DNA of 64,000 nucleotides, taken from Tenebrio molitor (taxonomy: Eukaryota; Arthropoda; Insecta; Coleoptera; Tenebrionidae). The notes beneath the pieces were generated by a model. It was not told where the DNA came from and ran no database searches. It saw only the letters and a program-made list of their open reading frames with translations. The position numbers were made by a program, and so were the translations under genes. Positions 59,581 to 64,000 of this stretch are shown piece by piece (position 1 is the first letter of the stretch; each line of letters opens with the position of its first letter). The stretch spans positions 3,906,001 to 3,970,000 of the forward strand of contig NC_091050.1 in NCBI RefSeq assembly GCF_963966145.1, in the 5' to 3' direction.

Positions 59581-59919
59581 ATTTTTTGCATATCGTATTG
59601 AAAGTGGCACTTTTTTACACGCAAAATCGTAGTGAAAGTAGTACTTTTTTACACGAAAAATCGTAGTGAAAGTAGTACTTTTTTGTATCATTGTATTCCA
59701 TCTCCTTGGAGATGATTGTCAAAGCATACCTATTTTTTTTGTTTTAGACCAAATTTCTCAACTTTTCTGGATATGCAAGAAAATAGTGTGTACAACACGT
59801 TATGAAAGTCTCTTTTTTTCACTTATTTGCTTAATTAACTCGGGCTACGCCCTCGTTAATCAATCTGCAAATTCGTGAAATAAAGTATGACTTTCATTAC
59901 TAGTTGTACAAATAACTAT
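59581..59919 (+). repeat. Dispersed repeat D, copy 2, with internal 34-bp tandem
   Basis: Direct counterpart of 53426-53734. It differs by a 34-bp tandem duplication: the unit starting GAAAGT(G/A)G(C/T)ACTTTTTT begins at 59600, 59634 and 59668. Copy 1 has fewer and more diverged units. Confidence 0.65.
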
Positions 59920-60579
59920 TTTCAAATTATATTTTCGAAATTGTGTGAAATAGAAAATCGAAAATGGTCGAATTTTGTGCAAATTTGAATTATGTCGAAC
60001 TAACAATTTGTCAAATATTTTTCAATCAAAGAGATTAAGAAAAATGCTAAAATAGAAAACGGACACACAAGAGTTTACCACTTCCTTGAAATGTTCGTGC
60101 AACAACCTCAACAAAAACAGTTATTTCGAATTTTGACTGACTATTTGGTCTGCAACCGTCGTGGTGCAGAATAGATTTTATATTTCATTTAATAAACCTG
60201 TCCTAACAAATTAAAACATATTACAAATGGAACGAATATATGCAGTCAATGCCGGTGTACATTTTGTAAGAATCTTGCACTTGTTTTTTACTTTTACATC
60301 CGGTGTAAACATGCACACAGTTGACGAAAGACCAACCTGTTAATGGAGAAAATATAACGAGTATTCAAGAAAGAAGCGATTCTTTTAAAAAGTGATAAAA
60401 GACACAAGTTGCTCTTTAATTTTAACATCTATTCGCTTTAATGTATTTAGTTAGTACATTTCAAATATCTATTTTCGTAGCATTCATTTAGTCTCAATAT
60501 TTATAAGCACAGTTGAACTCATACATAGAAGAACGCTTTATAATCCCCACACAGTGAAATAGACGAATAACACAAGCCA

Positions 60580-61440
60580 TTTACTCTCTTCTCGACCCAA
60601 AACAACCCGAAAAATAACCAGCCATTGTTGATGGCTACATTTTATTAGGGCGGCCATATGGAATACTGATTTGCTCGCCTATGATAAAAGCTCCAATTGA
60701 CTTTGGCTTTCACAATATTGCCAAAACATGTCATTTATTCAGTGGTGCTGCATTATTGACCAGAGACACCCCGATGATGGTGTGCATTGCGAAATTAAAT
60801 CTGGCTCCACCATTCTATGAAATCATCGAACAGGTAATTAATTAAAAATTGAACCAGGTTTTCAATTACATAAATACGGTATGCAAGAAAAGTTTGATGT
60901 TGAATCAAACAGTGAACAACCTTCACAATAAGTAATAAGACGGCTGTTCCAAGCGGCTGCCCTAAAGCGTCATAAGTAATTCTCGAGCACAGGAGTTAGC
61001 GGTGGAGTTTTAAAAGCTTGGCATCAAAACAATGTGGAGCATTTCTTCTCCTTTTTCGTTTGTTCGCTAAAAATAATATTAGCCAACGCTAAAACATAGC
61101 GATAATGCATTACACGAGTTGTTGTTTTTTGTCTCCGCACTCCGTACTGGAGTGAATTCTTTAAATCAATATTGCATTACAACGAGATCGTCCAACATAG
61201 CCCCTGAACGAAGCTGCCATTTATTTAGGCGATCTTGAAACAATAGATTGTGATTCCGAGACGCATTTGTATGTTTTATTTGCATACGTACAATGAAATT
61301 CTCGAATAAAAAGTAATAAAACGGGCAATAAATTTGTTCGGCCAACGTTTCGTTGCGTCCGCGTAACAAGTAAACTTCTGTTACAGCTGCTGCGGTTTCA
61401 TATGCCGTGGGAATAAAATTTTCGATAAGCTCCATATACC
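60580..61440. promoter_or_regulatory. Less AT-rich block, candidate regulatory DNA
   Basis: Balanced composition with no recognised coding content. The 89-codon minus ORF 61166-61435 has no domain. ATTAATTAAAAATTG near 60836 and AATAAT/ATTA motifs are present, but these are common in this genome. Confidence 0.2.
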
Positions 61441-61552
61441 GATCGAATTCAGAATGACAAATTTATTCGGCATTATTTGCGAATACCCGAAAAATATTGC
61501 TTAACACAGGAACTAAAAGTGAGCTCATTAGTACTTACTCATAATTAAAACC

Positions 61553-61901
61553 TATCATGCGTTCAAATGAAAACCTGGGCTGAGTAGGTGTTGAAAAAAG
61601 TAAACCATTTGGAGCACGTAAAGTTTGCATATCCCGCTGTTTAACAAGAAGGACATTTGTCTATGTTTAATCTGCACATAATTGAACATGTTTGTTTTTA
61701 GCAAAGGGTGCCCTTAGATAGTTACTTGGAGAAAAGGAATCGTTAGTTATTCTATTTCTAAGGTAAACCATTGTAAAGAAAAAATCAGGAAGTTTTTTTT
61801 TTGTTTATAAATTTTAGGTTAGCTGTCAACTGTTAAAAAAGCAAAACAATTGACTGTTTCCAACGTCTTCCCAGCCCAGGATTTCATTTGAAAGCCCGAT
61901 A
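61553..61901. repeat. MITE family B, copy 2 (349 bp), inverted
   Basis: Ends TATCATGCGTTCAAATGAAA and ATTTCATTTGAAAGCCCGATA match family B. The interior, for example CATAATTGAACATGTTTG near 61676 and AAGGGTGCCC near 61703, is the reverse complement of 34810-35181. Only 9 bp separate it from family A copy 3. Confidence 0.7.
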
Positions 61902-61910
61902 TGATATATC

Positions 61911-62073
61911 TATCGTGCGTTCATTTAAATTTATCCTCAAAGTTGGCGTTGAAGACTCGATTGTGAACGCACTATACGGATAACGGATCACGGAACAGCT
62001 TTTACACGAGTGGTGCGTTCTCAATCTCTCTCCAACGCCAACTCTGAGGATAAATTTAAATGAACGCACGATA
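61911..62073. repeat. MITE family A, copy 3 (163 bp), best preserved
   Basis: Terminal inverted repeats starting TATCGTGCGTTCATTTAA extend about 41 bp with a single mismatch. TA at both tips fits a TA target site. Non-coding; the minus-strand 61-codon ORF here is a by-product. Confidence 0.75.
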
Positions 62074-62379
62074 CTTTACAGATAATAAGCGCAAGGTAAC
62101 ACTTTTTTCACACAAATGACAAAAACATTTTAAATCAAAAATATCTTAAAACAATTAATGCCAATTCAATTCACTTATTGTAAACAATTTTTTAACCTTT
62201 TGTGAAGATATTTGACTTGACTTGACTCTTTCTTGATAACCGCATTGCATCGAATGATTTCAGCAAAAATCTAAGAAGTAAGTCGTACTCGTAACGGTCC
62301 ATTTTACCAATAGATTTCATTTAATCATTATAGAGAGATTAAACGATGTTCATGGTTGAATGTGTTCGTACAGGCATGA

Positions 62380-62960
62380 AATATTCCTGGGGGTAAAGGG
62401 CCGCAGTGTAAACACGCACAAGGGTAACTACCCGCTATTATTATGATAACGCGACCACCAATCGGAGACATTCTTCCACACGGATGCGCTCATCCTGACG
62501 GGGAGCCATATTCCCATTATTAAAATGTCCTTTCTTTGGGGATTAAAATTTGTCTATTTGCAGTGAGCGCGTAATCGTGTCAATTTGAATTGTATCTGTC
62601 TTTATTAAAAATCAAAACATTTGTTGGGACAGTATGAGACTTGGTGAATGAGTCAGTCGGTCGGACTGAGATCGTCGAGCCGCGAAATGGGACCAGATGG
62701 AGCAAACAGTCGCAGCTGGGGCCGCCGTTATCCGATCTCCTCGGCGCGGTGTCACTTACATCTCAATACTCCCTAACCGCTTCCTTGTTTACACGCGCGA
62801 CATCCGAGCAATTAAAACATCCAGACCCGCGATCCGGATTTTCACGACGAACGCACCGGACCACAAATTCACACAATCAATTCAGATACTCTCTAACATT
62901 TTGATTTACATAAATCAACGTGTCTGTGACATACTCCAAGATGTGAATGAAAATAACGCA
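62380..62960. promoter_or_regulatory. GC-richer block, candidate regulatory element
   Basis: Balanced to GC-rich DNA with two overlapping ORFs (62641-62904 and 62697-62978) that lack domains. The composition contrast with 62.97-63.15 kb is sharp. Confidence 0.25.
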
Positions 62961-63149
62961 GATATTCGTGTCAAATGAATAAAAATCTCACAATAATCTG
63001 TGTTAACATTTAATTTAAAGATGCAAATTTAATTATGTAATTGAATTACTGGTTGCAGAATTTCTATTTTTTTAATGCAAACTTAAAACATAGATATTGT
63101 ATGTATATTATATGGTTGAGAACTAATAATTAAAGAAAATTCCAAAGCG

Positions 63150-63860
63150 CAATATGTTTGATTGGCTTTAGAGAAAACGCATTTCGGAGCTTTTCAAGAG
63201 GTCGCCACAAAAGGAGTGGACAAGGAGGAGATGCATCTCGGAATTGGAATGTCCGTGTGTTTAATAATCCTCTGAGACAAATGGAACTTGGAGATGGCCA
63301 AATATTTTCTTTTAGTAGAAGACGGTGAGAAGCAGTAGTCTCGCTGGACGCACAATAGTCATTGATGGCGTCTATCCGAGCAGAAAAGCAAAGAGATGAA
63401 AGTAGCCGTGCAGTGCTGAAGGGCTATCGCTCGTCGGTGTGCGGAGCAAGTGCCCACCGCCGCCGCCGCTACCACCACTACCACCCCGCAATATAAGCCG
63501 CGAGGTGGTGATGTTTTATCAGGATGGGGCGCGGTCTCATCTCTCTCTGTTTGTTATTTTATTACTCTGCGCCTTGTTCCAATCCCTGCGAGCTGCGTCA
63601 GCGAAACATGCTCTTCTCTCCGACGAAGAAGACCGACCTGCCTTATGAGTAGCGCCGTCACGTATATCGCGGGCGAAATAATCCAGCTTGTTCCAGAATA
63701 CAATCACTATATCGGGAGGATTTACCGTTGTTTGGAGCCACCCTCTCGCCCACGTTCACCACGTATTCTTCACTGGCCATCGCGACTTACCACTTCCTTA
63801 ACAAGTTTAATTCAAATATCACAGTTAATTTCTACTTGTTATTCTGTATCTTCGTAATTT
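63150..63860. promoter_or_regulatory. GC/CpG-rich block, possible promoter or first exon
   Basis: Contains a (CCG/CCA)-rich microsatellite at 63457-63487 and the short ORF at 63511-63648. The composition resembles a promoter-proximal region. The gene it might serve would lie beyond the right edge. Confidence 0.3.
63511..63648 (+). CDS. Possible small secreted peptide ORF (45 aa)
   Basis: ATG-initiated 45-codon frame; the frame is closed upstream by a TAG at 63403 with no earlier ATG. Residues 10-27 form a hydrophobic core (LSLFVILLLCALFQSLRA) followed by AASA, a plausible signal-peptidase site, then an acidic tail ending EEDRPAL. This looks like a signal peptide, but the mature part would be only about 15 residues. 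It could be a first exon, a small peptide gene or chance. No family recognised. Confidence 0.2.
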   Translation: MFYQDGARSHLSLFVILLLCALFQSLRAASAKHALLSDEEDRPAL

Positions 63861-64000
63861 ATAGTAAATCGTTCATTTCAAAAATGATGATAAATTGTTT
63901 TTAATTTTCAGTTTTAATTGTAATTTGCTGGAAATGGTGTGGCTGTTGGTGTAACAGCTTCAAATTGCGATACACAGCAGGAAATATGTAAACTCTTCGT

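Noticed and set aside
1..64000. tRNA, rRNA, CRISPR arrays, operons or bacterial contamination
   Set aside because: No tRNA-like promoter boxes with a cloverleaf, no rRNA-like stretches and no regularly spaced direct repeats with unique spacers were noticed. The intron structure argues against bacterial origin. A tRNAscan or Rfam run would be needed to be certain.

Overview
This 64 kb window comes from an insect nuclear genome. The evidence is AT-rich DNA, genes split by introns with GT-AG junctions, a DUF1676 Osiris gene (a hexapod-specific family), mitochondrial and chromatin proteins of animal type, and many small inverted-repeat transposons. A beetle is plausible, but nothing in the sequence proves the order.

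The left half carries all the recognisable genes. On the minus strand, mRpS18B (mitochondrial ribosomal protein, 2542-1982) is followed after only 2 nt by PYROXD1 (FAD/NAD oxidoreductase, 1979-594); this looks like a dicistronic unit. On the plus strand follow PNUTS/PPP1R10 (coding exons 3885-3887, 4132-4229, 4296-5665 and 7769-9123; 941 aa), GPCPD1 (10588-11913, 18517-18984 and 21244-21618; 722 aa) and a single-exon Osiris-family gene (27176-27916; 246 aa). I traced the exon joins by splice consensus, reading phase and family similarity. The first intron of GPCPD1 (6.6 kb) is full of non-autonomous transposons and a DUF4817-type transposon fragment.

From about 28 kb to the right edge (36 kb) I find no convincing protein-coding gene. 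The region mixes two things. One is repeats: three MITE families, two inverted copies of a 350-370 bp element, a five-monomer satellite at 37.3-38.0 kb, an 11-bp GC-rich minisatellite at 57.9-58.2 kb, and paired dispersed repeats. The other is a series of blocks visibly richer in G+C and CpG than the background (about 35.5-36.2, 41.3-43.6, 46.7-46.9, 49.0-50.1, 51.0-51.3, 52.1-52.6, 55.3-55.9, 56.1-56.4, 60.6-61.4, 62.4-62.9 and 63.2-63.8 kb). These blocks look like candidate cis-regulatory sequence of a gene outside the window, or of the introns of such a gene. That reading is inference and needs comparison with related genomes. A 45-codon ORF with a signal-peptide-like N-terminus lies in the last block.

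The five genes do not form one pathway. Their products serve mitochondrial translation, redox chemistry, PP1-dependent control of transcription termination, glycerophosphodiester breakdown and cuticle or epithelial secretion. I found no tRNA, rRNA, CRISPR array or bacterial-type system, and no clearly new multi-gene system. The most unusual signals are the 2-nt dicistron, the near-perfect 27-bp hairpin at 40.75 kb, the paired MITE clusters and the minisatellite.
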